The notes below the pieces were generated by a model that saw only the letters and a program-made list of their open reading frames with translations, made no database searches and was not told the origin of the DNA. This document shows, one piece after another, positions 8,235-15,573 of a DNA stretch of 46,851 bases. The position numbers were made by a program, and so were the translations under genes. The stretch is taken from contig JBGTBQ010000192.1 in NCBI GenBank assembly GCA_041749275.1, positions 1 to 46,851 of the forward strand. Reading direction: 5' to 3'. The stretch's first letter is position 1; each line of letters opens with the position of its first letter. Source of the stretch: JBGTBQ01 sp041749275 (GTDB lineage: Bacteria; Acidobacteriota; Blastocatellia; Pyrinomonadales; Pyrinomonadaceae).

Positions 8235-8924
8235 TCAATCTTCGACCAGCGACTTATGTTGCATGAACGTGTGCACCATATCCCACATCACATGGTAGAG
8301 CGCGACGTGCGTCTCCTGAATCCGGTGGATGCTCGAAGTGGGTACGGTCAGACAAAAATCGAGCCGTCCCGAGGCGCTCAATTCAGCCATCTTGCCGCCG
8401 TCGCCGCCCGCGAATCCAATGGTCGAAAGCTTCATCCGTCGCGCGGTCGCAAAGGCGTGCGCCAGATTCTCGGAGTTGCCGCTGGTCGAGATGCCGAGCA
8501 GCACGTCACCCTCAACGCCGAGCGCGATGATTTGTCGCGTAAAAATATCATCGAACCCAACGTCGTTCGCCACCGCCGTAACCATCGCCATGTCACTCGT
8601 CAGACAGATCGCGGGCAGCGCTTTTCGGCCCACGATGACGGGGTGCATGAACTCGACGGCGACGTGCTGGGCATCAGTCGCGGAGCCGCCGTTGCCGCAG
8701 ACGAGCATCTTGCGCCCACGATGAAAAGCCTTTGCCAACAGGAGCGACGCCGCGAGTATCGTGTCCTGATGCTCCTCGAAAAACTTCGACTTGACCTCGA
8801 CGCTCTCGCGCACTTTCTCCAGTAGCGAGAAGCGTAACTGCTCCGTCAACTCCTCCGGCTGCTTGTCATCTTGGTGCAGGAAGGGATAGAAGGAGCGTGA
8901 AAAATCTTCGGCTGACTTAGTCAT
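8235..8924 (-). CDS. SIS-domain sugar isomerase, GmhA-like
   Basis: The product resembles phosphoheptose isomerase (sedoheptulose 7-phosphate isomerase). It is about 229 residues from the ATG at 8924, with SIS motifs CGNGGSATDAQH, ISTSGNSEN and a C-terminal helix with QETHVALYHVMWD. The frame remains open upstream to an ATG at 8987 with a GGGAAG behind it. The extra 21 residues are unlike the family, so I prefer 8924. It lies inside the hyp run, between hypC and hypD and on the same strand, with no other heptose-pathway gene nearby. That placement suggests a job linked to the hydrogenase or its maturation. This is an inference, and a housekeeping role carried along by the operon cannot be excluded. 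Confidence 0.85.
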   Translation of the reverse strand: MTKSAEDFSRSFYPFLHQDDKQPEELTEQLRFSLLEKVRESVEVKSKFFEEHQDTILAASLLLAKAFHRGRKMLVCGNGGSATDAQHVAVEFMHPVIVGRKALPAICLTSDMAMVTAVANDVGFDDIFTRQIIALGVEGDVLLGISTSGNSENLAHAFATARRMKLSTIGFAGGDGGKMAELSASGRLDFCLTVPTSSIHRIQETHVALYHVMWDMVHTFMQHKSLVED

Positions 8925-8994
8925 GTGATATGTTACGCCACCGGCTTTGGACGAATGGCAGTTTACCTTTCGTCCAGCGTCCGTCATCAATCAA

Positions 8995-9270
8995 TTACTT
9001 CCCATCGTCTATCGAAGTCTTGAACTGTTCGAATTCCGGTTCGAATTGGCCGATCTCTTCGAGCACGCGCAGAGTCTCTTTGGCCTCCGCCTCGTCAATC
9101 CGGCTCATGGCGAAGCCGACGTGGATCAGGACGTAATCGCCGACGCGCGCCTCTTCCTTGTCGAGCATTCCCGTGTTGATGTTGCGCCGCACGCCACCGA
9201 CATCAACCTTAGCGATGCTATTCTCTTCATCAACGATCTCAACGATTCGTCCGGGAATTGCGAGGCACAT
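8995..9270 (-). CDS. hypC: Hydrogenase maturation chaperone HypC
   Basis: HypC is a small OB-fold chaperone that carries the Fe(CN)2CO moiety between HypD and the large subunit. The start is the ATG at 9270, which gives the obligatory N-terminal MCLAIPG with the metal-binding Cys2. GDYVLIHVGFAMSRIDEAEA follows in the middle. The length of 91 residues is normal. An open frame extends further upstream but lies over the hypF 3' end and is not part of the protein. The hypF stop is only five bases upstream. Confidence 0.97.
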   Translation of the reverse strand: MCLAIPGRIVEIVDEENSIAKVDVGGVRRNINTGMLDKEEARVGDYVLIHVGFAMSRIDEAEAKETLRVLEEIGQFEPEFEQFKTSIDDGK

Positions 9271-9275
9271 AAATT

Positions 9276-11597
9276 TTATATCCTCCCTGCCGCGAGACGC
9301 GCATTGGCGATGGCCGCTTGACCCAGTGAGATGCCTCCATCGTTCGGGGGCACACGGCTGTGTGTGAAAACCTCGAAGCCATCTCGCCGGAGCATCCGGC
9401 AGGCGTTGTCGAGTAGAAATAAGTTTTGAAAGACTCCCCCTGATAATACCACGCGGCTGAGTCTTCGCTCCTCTCTCATCCATCCCGCGACCGTCGCGAC
9501 GAGATGCGTCACGCCGCGATGGAACTTCGTCGAAACTTCTTCCGGCGGGCGCCCGTCGAGAATATCCTCCACGACGCGACGGATAACTGCATCGGCTTTA
9601 ATCACCTTGCCGCCTTCAGCCAACTCGAACTCGTAGCTATTCGTGTGGGAGAGGTCGGCCACCGCTTCAAGCTCTATCGCCGCCTGCCCTTCGTAATTGA
9701 CGGTGTTTCTCAGGCCGAGCAAGGCCGAAACGGCGTCGAAGAGACGCCCCATGCTTGACGTTTGCGGGCTGTTCGTCCCGGTCGCAACCATCCGTCGGAG
9801 TGTCGCCCAAGCGCGGGCGTCCATGTTCTGAACGAAAGGAATGTCCAGTTTAAGGAAGTCGTCGCCGAGCGCGCGTTGCAGGTAGACGGCTGCCATCCGC
9901 CACGGCTCGCGGACGGCCCGCGCGCCGCCCGGCATCGGGATGTAGTCAAGGTGCGCGAAGCGCTCGGCGTCGCAAAAGTCGGCGACGAAGAACTCCCCGC
10001 CCCACATCCGCCCATCTTCTCCGAAGCCCAGACCATCCATCGCCACGCCAATCACTTCGCCCTCTATCCGGTTGTCAGCCATACAGCTCGCCACGTGCGC
10101 GTGATGGTGTTGGACGCCGATTTTGGTCAGGCTTTCGTCGAACGCGTGTGCATATTTCGTCGAGAGATATTCTGGATGCAGATCGTGTGCGACCACACGG
10201 GGCCGTAGATGAAAAAGCCGCTCGTAGTGCTCGATGCCTTCTTCATAAGAGCGCAGTGTCTCAAGATTTTCCAGATCGCCAATGTGATGACTGATAAAAG
10301 CGTGATTGCCGCGCGCGAGACAGAAAGTATTTTTCAACTCCGCGCCGCAAGCCAGAATCTCTTGTCCGAATTCAAACCCGACGCGGACAGGCGCGGGCGC
10401 GTAACCACGCGCGCGGCGCAAGATCATCTCCCGACCGCCATGCACGCGCGCGACCGAATCGTCATTACGCATGTGAATCCGACGGTTGTTGAACAGGAAG
10501 TAATCGGCGATGGGTTCGAGTCGTCTACTCGCGTCCTCATCCTCGAAACAGATCGGCTCGTCGGAGACGTTGCCGCTGGTCATCACGAGCGGGTGCTCCA
10601 GCCCGGCGAGAAGCAGATGCTGGAGCGGCGTGTAAGGAAGCATGAAGCCGAGCGTGTTCACGCCGGGCGCGACCACGCTCGGAATTTCCGAGTCGGACTT
10701 TCTGGTTAACAGCACGATGGGGCGGCGCACGGAATTGAGTAACTGCTCTTCGGCGTGGGAGACGACGCAATATCGCCTGACCACATCCACGACGTTCGCC
10801 ATCAGAGCGAACGGCTTCTCCTCCCGGTACTTCTTCACCCGCAAACGCCCGACCGCCGCGGCATTCAGCGCGTCGCACGCGAGATGAAAACCTCCGAGAC
10901 CCTTGACGGCGACGAGTTTCCCCTCCGACAAGAGCCGGCGCACGCAGGCGATAATCTCTTCACCATCGTGTTCAAGTCCTACCGCGCGCCCTTCCGCGTC
11001 CACCAAAGAAAGTTGCGGCCCGCAGGCCGCGCAAGCCGTCGGCTCGGCATGAAAGCGTCGGTCGAGCGGGTTCTCGTACTCGTCGCGGCAGGCTCCGCAC
11101 ATCTCGAAGTCGCGCATCGTCGTCCGCGCGCGGTCGTAAGGGACGGCTTCGATGATGGTGAAGCGCGGGCCACAGTTCGTGCAGTTGATAAAGGGATAGC
11201 CGTGGCGGCGGTCGGCGGGGTCGAACAACTCGCGCAGGCAATCGGAGCAGGTGGCGATGTCAGCCGAGATGGGGACGAATTTTTCGCCGTCGGAAGCGCT
11301 CTCGATTATTTGAAAATCTGTGTAGAGAGATGGGTCGAGGTCGGTGCTACGCTCGACCGCTTCAATGATGGCGAGGGGCGGCGCTTCTGTCTTGAGTTCG
11401 TAGAAAAACCGTTCGATAGCCTCGCTTTCGCCTTCGACATCAATGAGCACGCCGGTCGAGTTGTTGAGAACACGTCCACGAAGCGCATTGCGTTGCGCGA
11501 GCGTATAAACAAAGGGGCGGAAGCCGACGCCTTGCACGATGCCGCGCACGTGTACCTTCACGCGCGTAACCATCGAGTGTTGTTCAACAGTTGACAT
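9276..11597 (-). CDS. hypF: Carbamoyltransferase HypF
   Basis: HypF converts carbamoyl phosphate to carbamoyl-AMP and transfers the carbamoyl group to HypE. The 773-residue protein shows all expected domains: an acylphosphatase-like domain (VQGVGFRPFVYTLA near residue 25), zinc-finger pairs (CSDC..., NCTNCGPR, CGACRDEYENP, CAACGPQ, residues about 115-200), a YrdC-like nucleotide-binding domain (KGLGGFHLACDA onward) and a C-terminal Kae1-like domain with the QHHHAHVASCMADN and SGGVFQNLFLL motifs. The start is either ATG 11597 or the internal ATG at 11573. It is separated from hypB upstream by a palindromic repeat. Confidence 0.96.
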   Translation of the reverse strand: MSTVEQHSMVTRVKVHVRGIVQGVGFRPFVYTLAQRNALRGRVLNNSTGVLIDVEGESEAIERFFYELKTEAPPLAIIEAVERSTDLDPSLYTDFQIIESASDGEKFVPISADIATCSDCLRELFDPADRRHGYPFINCTNCGPRFTIIEAVPYDRARTTMRDFEMCGACRDEYENPLDRRFHAEPTACAACGPQLSLVDAEGRAVGLEHDGEEIIACVRRLLSEGKLVAVKGLGGFHLACDALNAAAVGRLRVKKYREEKPFALMANVVDVVRRYCVVSHAEEQLLNSVRRPIVLLTRKSDSEIPSVVAPGVNTLGFMLPYTPLQHLLLAGLEHPLVMTSGNVSDEPICFEDEDASRRLEPIADYFLFNNRRIHMRNDDSVARVHGGREMILRRARGYAPAPVRVGFEFGQEILACGAELKNTFCLARGNHAFISHHIGDLENLETLRSYEEGIEHYERLFHLRPRVVAHDLHPEYLSTKYAHAFDESLTKIGVQHHHAHVASCMADNRIEGEVIGVAMDGLGFGEDGRMWGGEFFVADFCDAERFAHLDYIPMPGGARAVREPWRMAAVYLQRALGDDFLKLDIPFVQNMDARAWATLRRMVATGTNSPQTSSMGRLFDAVSALLGLRNTVNYEGQAAIELEAVADLSHTNSYEFELAEGGKVIKADAVIRRVVEDILDGRPPEEVSTKFHRGVTHLVATVAGWMREERRLSRVVLSGGVFQNLFLLDNACRMLRRDGFEVFTHSRVPPNDGGISLGQAAIANARLAAGRI

Positions 11598-11670
11598 GAG
11601 AGACGCCGTTTATCGGTTGACATCAGGCCGCTGCGATTTCAACGGATGCGATGTGCGGGGAGACTCGATA

Positions 11671-11780
11671 TTTAACGCGGAGGACGCAGGGCAGGGAGAA
11701 TGCAGAGTGGAAGTATCTTAAGTTTGAGATTTGACCTTTGAAATTTCAAATCTTCCTGCTCTCGCGCTCTCCGCGTTGAA
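11671..11780. repeat. Imperfect palindrome between hypB and hypF
   Basis: The ends are inverted copies of an ACGCGGAG-type motif (TTTAACGCGGAGGACGCAGG on the left, CTCGCGCTCTCCGCGTTGAA on the right). A second, AT-rich palindrome (GAGATTTGACCTTTGAAATT) lies inside. The transcript would fold into a long hairpin between the two maturation genes. Confidence 0.5.
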
Positions 11781-11782
11781 CA

Positions 11783-12457
11783 TCATCTCGTCAAACACTC
11801 ATCTCGCACTTGCGCCAGAAATCCGATCAACTCGTCCATTCCCACGCCGGTCTTAGCCGAAACCTCGAAAACCTTCATGCCGGGCCGCACCCGCTCAATG
11901 CTCTCGTGCGCGACCACGGAATCGAACTCGACCGCCGCCGCCACGTCCATCTTGGTGATGACGGCTACGTCCGCCGTGTTGAAGATGGTCGGATACTTGA
12001 GCGGCTTGTCTTCGCCTTCGGTCGTCGAAAGCAGAACGAGGCGGAGGTCTTCGCCGAGGTCGTAGCTCGAAGGGCAGACCAGATTGCCGACGTTTTCAAT
12101 GAACAGGAGATCAATCTCTTCGAGACTCCAGCCGTCGAGCGCCGTCTCGATCATCGTGGCTTCGAGATGGCAGACCGTCCCCGTCGTAATCTGCCGAACC
12201 GGGGCTTCGCTGCGCGCGAGGCGGGCGGCGTCATTCTCCGTGGCGAGGTCGCCGACGAGAGCGGCGACGCGGCATTCACGCCGGAGATGCGTGAGCAGCT
12301 TCTCCAACAGCGTCGTCTTGCCCGCGCCGGGGCTTGAGACGAGACTGATGACCCGCACCCCCGCCTCGCGGAAGCGTTGGCGCAACTCGCGCGCCAGCAA
12401 GTCGTTTTGCTTGAGAACCTTTTGCCGGACTTCGACCAGACGAGGCTGTGTGCTCAT
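11783..12457 (-). CDS. hypB: Hydrogenase nickel incorporation GTPase HypB
   Basis: HypB is a SIMIBI-class GTPase that loads nickel with HypA. In the 224 residues I see the P-loop SSPGAGKTTL (residues 41-50), GDLATENDA (69-77), the metal-site Cys-His pair in TGTVCHLEA (C96, H97), ENVGNLVCP with C128, and the guanine-specificity motif TKMD (168-171). It lacks the N-terminal CXXCGC motif and His-rich stretch of some HypB proteins, so it probably does not store nickel. The start ATG overlaps the hypA stop by one base (TAATG), which implies coupled translation. Confidence 0.96.
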   Translation of the reverse strand: MSTQPRLVEVRQKVLKQNDLLARELRQRFREAGVRVISLVSSPGAGKTTLLEKLLTHLRRECRVAALVGDLATENDAARLARSEAPVRQITTGTVCHLEATMIETALDGWSLEEIDLLFIENVGNLVCPSSYDLGEDLRLVLLSTTEGEDKPLKYPTIFNTADVAVITKMDVAAAVEFDSVVAHESIERVRPGMKVFEVSAKTGVGMDELIGFLAQVRDECLTR

Positions 12458-12801
12458 TATTCAATCTCCAAAGCCACGACCTCAAGTTCTTTCCCGCGGA
12501 TGACCTGAGAAGTCGGAGTAGCGCAGTCGGGGCAGAAAAACCGCTGAATGGATACGAGTGTTTTCTCTTCGCGGCAGAGGGGGCAAAAGACAACGACCGG
12601 GACTTCTTCGATGACCAGTTGTGACCCTTCGAGCGGCGTCCCCTCGCAAGCCACTTCATACGAGAACAACAGCGCCTCTTTGACCACGCCCGAAAGCGGC
12701 CCCAGCTTAAGATGTATCGCGCCGACCCGCACGTCGCCGCGCCGCGCCGCCTCTTCAGAGGCCATCTCGATCATGCTCAGAGCGATGGAAAGCTCATGCA
12801 T
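12457..12801 (-). CDS. hypA: Hydrogenase nickel chaperone HypA
   Basis: HypA binds nickel through its N-terminus and zinc through a structural site, and hands nickel to the large subunit with HypB. The start is the ATG at 12801, giving the required MHELSIA with nickel-ligand His2. The zinc site is CPLC (C73/C76) and CPDC (C90/C93). The length of 114 residues is typical. An in-frame extension upstream to 12852 lies inside a GGATGAAGG repeat and is not part of the protein. It overlaps hypB by one base. Confidence 0.96.
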   Translation of the reverse strand: MHELSIALSMIEMASEEAARRGDVRVGAIHLKLGPLSGVVKEALLFSYEVACEGTPLEGSQLVIEEVPVVVFCPLCREEKTLVSIQRFFCPDCATPTSQVIRGKELEVVALEIE

Positions 12802-12808
12802 AGAAGCA

Positions 12809-12897
12809 AGGATGAAGGCGAAGGGATGAAGGATGAAAGCGTGCCGGCTCACGTTGAATTGTCATTCTTTCATTTTTATCGCCTTCATCCTTCATCC
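12809..12897. repeat. GGATGAAGG palindrome between YceI gene and hypA
   Basis: The left arm GGATGAAGGCGAAGGGATGA and the right arm GCCTTCATCCTTCATCC are inverted copies about 50 bases apart. The right arm contains the stop codon of the YceI-like gene. Confidence 0.5.
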
Positions 12898-13467
12898 ATG
12901 TTTTTCAGCGGCGATATCGAAAGAAAATTTCAGTTCGTTCTTGACCTTGAGCGTGCCGCCGGCGACCGAGACCGGCTTGATGCCATAGTCTGTCTGCCGC
13001 ATTGTGAACTCGCCTTTTGCCCGTAGACCATCGTCGCTTTTCGTGACCTCGGCCTGAATCCAGAGGTTCTTGCCGGTGGAGCCGTGCAGCGTCAGGTCGC
13101 CGATGACGCGGACGCGGTAACGGTTTTGCGCGATCCTGCTCGCCGTAACGCTCGTGCTCTCGAAGACTATATCCGGGTAGCGCGCGACTTCGAGCACCTG
13201 CTCGCGCATCATGCGCTCGATCTCAAGGCGATCCTTCTCCTTAACATCGTCACCCACGGCGAGCGAGTCCGACTTGATCCGCATCCTCACCTTTCCCTGT
13301 TCGAGCGTGTCGGGCACGCACTCTGCCTCGCCCTCGAAGTCACGGATGGCGATCACAGGGTTGTGGCCGAACGCCGAGAACAATCCTTCGGCGAACGCCT
13401 GCACGGTGAACCGGCTCTCGCCGGCCACCAGACGGTAGCGCGCAATCTCAGTTTGGTTTTCGCTCAT
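12892..13467 (-). CDS. YceI-like lipocalin-fold protein
   Basis: The 191-residue product fits the YceI family, beta-barrel proteins that bind long isoprenoid-type lipids: ARYRLVAGESRFTVQAFAEG, then FGHNPVIAIRDFEG, and a late RQTDYGIKPVSVAGG motif. There is no signal peptide, whereas many YceI proteins are exported, so this one is probably cytoplasmic. It lies upstream of hypA on the same strand, separated only by a short repeat. If it binds a quinone or similar lipid it could relate to electron transfer from the hydrogenase, but that is speculation. Confidence 0.8.
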   Translation of the reverse strand: MSENQTEIARYRLVAGESRFTVQAFAEGLFSAFGHNPVIAIRDFEGEAECVPDTLEQGKVRMRIKSDSLAVGDDVKEKDRLEIERMMREQVLEVARYPDIVFESTSVTASRIAQNRYRVRVIGDLTLHGSTGKNLWIQAEVTKSDDGLRAKGEFTMRQTDYGIKPVSVAGGTLKVKNELKFSFDIAAEKHG

Positions 13468-13645
13468 ATGCCGCGGAGTGACCGAAAGGTGAATCCGAAC
13501 TTTGCCGGCAGCTCTAAATCAAGCCGCGGAAGAATAAGTCGGCAGCGACAGGATCGAACGCCATTTGTGACGTGAGATTTCAAACTTGAAATTCATTCTC
13601 CGTCCCATCAATCGTGTTGAGGCTGTCGCACAGTTTCCGCCTCCG

Positions 13646-14221
13646 TCAGAGCGCGCGTCGCACCGCGCGCCGGACGGCCTCGGTCGTCAGTCCGTAGACT
13701 AAATGTGACGCCAATGCGTAGGCGTGAATCGAGAGCGGATATTCCGACGGCGACTTTGAAAGGCCGAGCGCCGGCACCACGCCCTCATCAGCGGTGACCC
13801 AAACGAAGGCTCCGTAAGGCAGTCCCGCGCCGGCTGTGACGCCCGGCATGAGTTCGGCGGCGGCGCCGTACAATCCGCCCATCGTCGTGCCGTAAGCGTA
13901 GTGGAGCGCCGTGCCCGCCTTCTCCTTTTCGCTCTCCGTCAACTCGTGGCCGGAGACGCCCACGGAGATGGCGTTGGCGAGTCTTTCCGCCGCATCGTCC
14001 TCCTCGGCGTCACCGCCTCGCTCTTGCAACTCGCGCCCGATGCCGTGGTGTGGGGAGCCGTGCTGTAAAGATTGAGCGCCGTGCGACCGCTCGACCCCTT
14101 CGGCCAGTCTGCCCCACAAGGCTTGAAACCGGTTCATCACCGCGGACGCAACCAGCCCACCGACGACACCCGCCGCCAGTCCTTTCCATACATCGCTTCC
14201 CATGCTCGTTCGCCCGCTCAC
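13646..14221 (-). CDS. DUF1440-like membrane protein in hydrogenase operon
   Basis: The product has 191 residues. An N-terminal hydrophobic segment GLAAGVVGGLVASAVMNRF (about residues 14-32) is followed by a hydrophilic region and two more weakly hydrophobic Gly/Ala-rich stretches (YAYGTTMGGLYGAAAE, AGAGLPYGAFVWVTADEG). The layout resembles DUF1440/YagU-type membrane proteins. The start is either GTG 14221, which overlaps the previous stop as GTGA, or ATG 14203. Function is unknown. Genes of this kind accompany hydrogenase clusters, which suggests a membrane-association role (inference). The 178 bases downstream (13468-13645) hold only a short AT-rich palindrome. Confidence 0.65.
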   Translation of the reverse strand: MSGRTSMGSDVWKGLAAGVVGGLVASAVMNRFQALWGRLAEGVERSHGAQSLQHGSPHHGIGRELQERGGDAEEDDAAERLANAISVGVSGHELTESEKEKAGTALHYAYGTTMGGLYGAAAELMPGVTAGAGLPYGAFVWVTADEGVVPALGLSKSPSEYPLSIHAYALASHLVYGLTTEAVRRAVRRAL

Positions 14222-14460
14222 ATGTTCCTGAGCTTCATATACCGCTCGAAGTCAGGGACAATCGTGGATAGCCCGCCGACGATATTCCCCGGCTCAAGCA
14301 GATCGGGCGGCAGCACGCGGCCCAGATTTTCGCGCACCTGCTGGCGGATGCCGGGATGCGCCATAATCAACCCGGCGCCCGCGACTACAAGCGCGGCGCC
14401 CACCACAAGGTAAATCATGCCGTTCGAGTCGTTCGAGTCGTTCGACCCATTGTTATCCAT
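14218..14460 (-). CDS. Small single-span membrane protein A
   Basis: The 80-residue protein has a short Asn/Ser/Asp-rich N-terminus, one transmembrane helix (about residues 15-34, IYLVVGAALVVAGAGLIMAH) and a soluble tail ending DFERYMKLRNM. A strong ribosome-binding site (GAGGAGG) precedes the ATG at 14460. The C-terminal pattern D-x-x-R-Y-x-K-x-x-x-M is shared with the next small protein upstream. The stop overlaps the GTG of the DUF1440-like gene. Function is unknown. A membrane-anchoring role for the hydrogenase complex is possible. Confidence 0.7.
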   Translation of the reverse strand: MDNNGSNDSNDSNGMIYLVVGAALVVAGAGLIMAHPGIRQQVRENLGRVLPPDLLEPGNIVGGLSTIVPDFERYMKLRNM

Positions 14461-14546
14461 GCTGACCTCCTCATAAAAAAGCCTGAAGTGCTGGAGTCCT
14501 CAAGCTAAAGTTTGAAGCAGATGTTTCCGACTCCAGAATTGTAGAC

Positions 14547-14702
14547 TTACATTCTCACCATCTTTATGTATCGCCTGATGTCATGAAACTGCGTCACGAC
14601 ACCGGCGACGACAACCGCGAGCGCGACGCCTCCGACGTAAAACCAGATGCTTGTTGCGGAAGATTTTTTCGTCTTCAGCTTCAAAGATTTTGCGTGCTCC
14701 AT
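14547..14702 (-). CDS. Small single-span membrane protein B (DUF6893-like)
   Basis: From the ATG at 14702, preceded by AGGGGGAA, the product has 51 residues: a Lys-rich N-terminus (KSLKLKTKKSS), one transmembrane helix (IWFYVGGVALAVVVAGVV) and the ending DIRRYIKMVRM. A short protein ending in D-I-x-R-Y-x-x-I/M-x-x-M is, from memory, typical of a small family in actinobacterial hydrogenase clusters (DUF6893). An upstream in-frame start at 14735 is possible but lacks a good ribosome-binding site. Confidence 0.7.
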   Translation of the reverse strand: MEHAKSLKLKTKKSSATSIWFYVGGVALAVVVAGVVTQFHDIRRYIKMVRM

Positions 14703-14731
14703 TTCAATTCCCCCTGTACCCGAATCATTGT

Positions 14732-15250
14732 TCAAGGATGAGCCGTCATCGGTTGCTCATTGAGAAGTTTATGGATGAGAGTTTCGACCACTCGCATCGC
14801 TTCATCCACGGCGGCCTCAACCGGCTCGCTCAACCCCAACTGCCCTTCTTCTCCGCCGAGCGTCAAAGGCTCGCACCCGACGAGCAGGATGCGCTTGAAC
14901 TCACCACCCATTGACTTCACCATGCCGAGCACCTTCAAAGGGTTCATCCCGTGTGGTTCGATCATCGCGCTTTGCGCGTCGAGATTATCCAACTCGCTTA
15001 GATCAGGCTCGATGGTATAGAGCGTGCCGGCCTCGCCGCCGCGAGGCGTGGCGTCCACGAAGATGGTCACGTCGTAGCCGTCCATCAGCGCGTAGACGAG
15101 ATCAAACCCGCGAATACCGAAGTCAACCACGCGCACGGCCTCTGGTAATTCGCGCCCCGCCAGCCGGCGCGCGACCTCGCTGCCGAAGGCATCGTCGCCC
15201 TGAAAGATGTTACCGATGCCGGCGACGAGGATGCGCTGTGGCGACGCCAT
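14732..15250 (-). CDS. Hydrogenase maturation protease (HyaD/HupD family)
   Basis: This endopeptidase removes the C-terminal peptide of the large subunit once nickel is in place. The 172 residues start MASPQRILVAGIGNIFQGDDAFG, the family's nickel-sensing Gly-Asn...Asp-Asp motif. A second acidic patch lies in VVDFGIRGFDLVYALMDGYD, with VDATPRGG and EPHGMNP further on. The C-terminal half carries LLVGCEP and GLSEPV. The ATG at 15250 overlaps the upstream stop by one base. The expected substrate is HhyL, encoded about 4.3 kb upstream in the same direction. Confidence 0.93.
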   Translation of the reverse strand: MASPQRILVAGIGNIFQGDDAFGSEVARRLAGRELPEAVRVVDFGIRGFDLVYALMDGYDVTIFVDATPRGGEAGTLYTIEPDLSELDNLDAQSAMIEPHGMNPLKVLGMVKSMGGEFKRILLVGCEPLTLGGEEGQLGLSEPVEAAVDEAMRVVETLIHKLLNEQPMTAHP

Positions 15251-15573
15251 CAATTCTCCACTTCCTTCTCGCCGGGTGGCAGCGGCTCGACCTCTTCGGG
15301 AGAGAAGAAGAAACGGTGGCCGGGTTGACGAAGCATCCCCAAGTCGCGTCCCGGATCGTCTTCGAGAACGACCGCAAGGTGGTGCCGGCCCTCGTAATCC
15401 TGTTCGATGGCTTCGATGATGGCGACCTGTCCCGCAAGCGCGAGGTCGAAGATGTCGCCGCCCGCCTTGGGGCGCAGGCGCACGCGCTCCCCCGGCTTTA
15501 CTTCGACGCCGGAGACGTTGATGCTCTCAAGCGTCGTCTTCTCTTCAAGCAGTTGCCATTCCCACTCGTTCAT
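15250..15573 (-). CDS. Conserved hydrogenase-cluster protein of unknown function
   Basis: The 107-residue soluble protein starts MNEWEWQLLEEK and carries a dense motif region, GERVRLRPKAGGDIFDLALAG then IEQDYEGRHHLAVVLEDDPG then LGMLRQPGHRFFF. The invariant look of these stretches and the overlaps with the protease and the next gene mark it as a genuine member of the hydrogenase operon. There are no cysteines for metal binding. I recognise it only as a recurrent neighbour of group 1h hydrogenases and assign no biochemical function. Confidence 0.8.
   Translation of the reverse strand: MNEWEWQLLEEKTTLESINVSGVEVKPGERVRLRPKAGGDIFDLALAGQVAIIEAIEQDYEGRHHLAVVLEDDPGRDLGMLRQPGHRFFFSPEEVEPLPPGEKEVEN

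Noticed and set aside
8925..8990. N-terminal extension of the GmhA-like protein from 8987
   Set aside because: The 21 extra residues are unlike the family; kept only as an alternative start.
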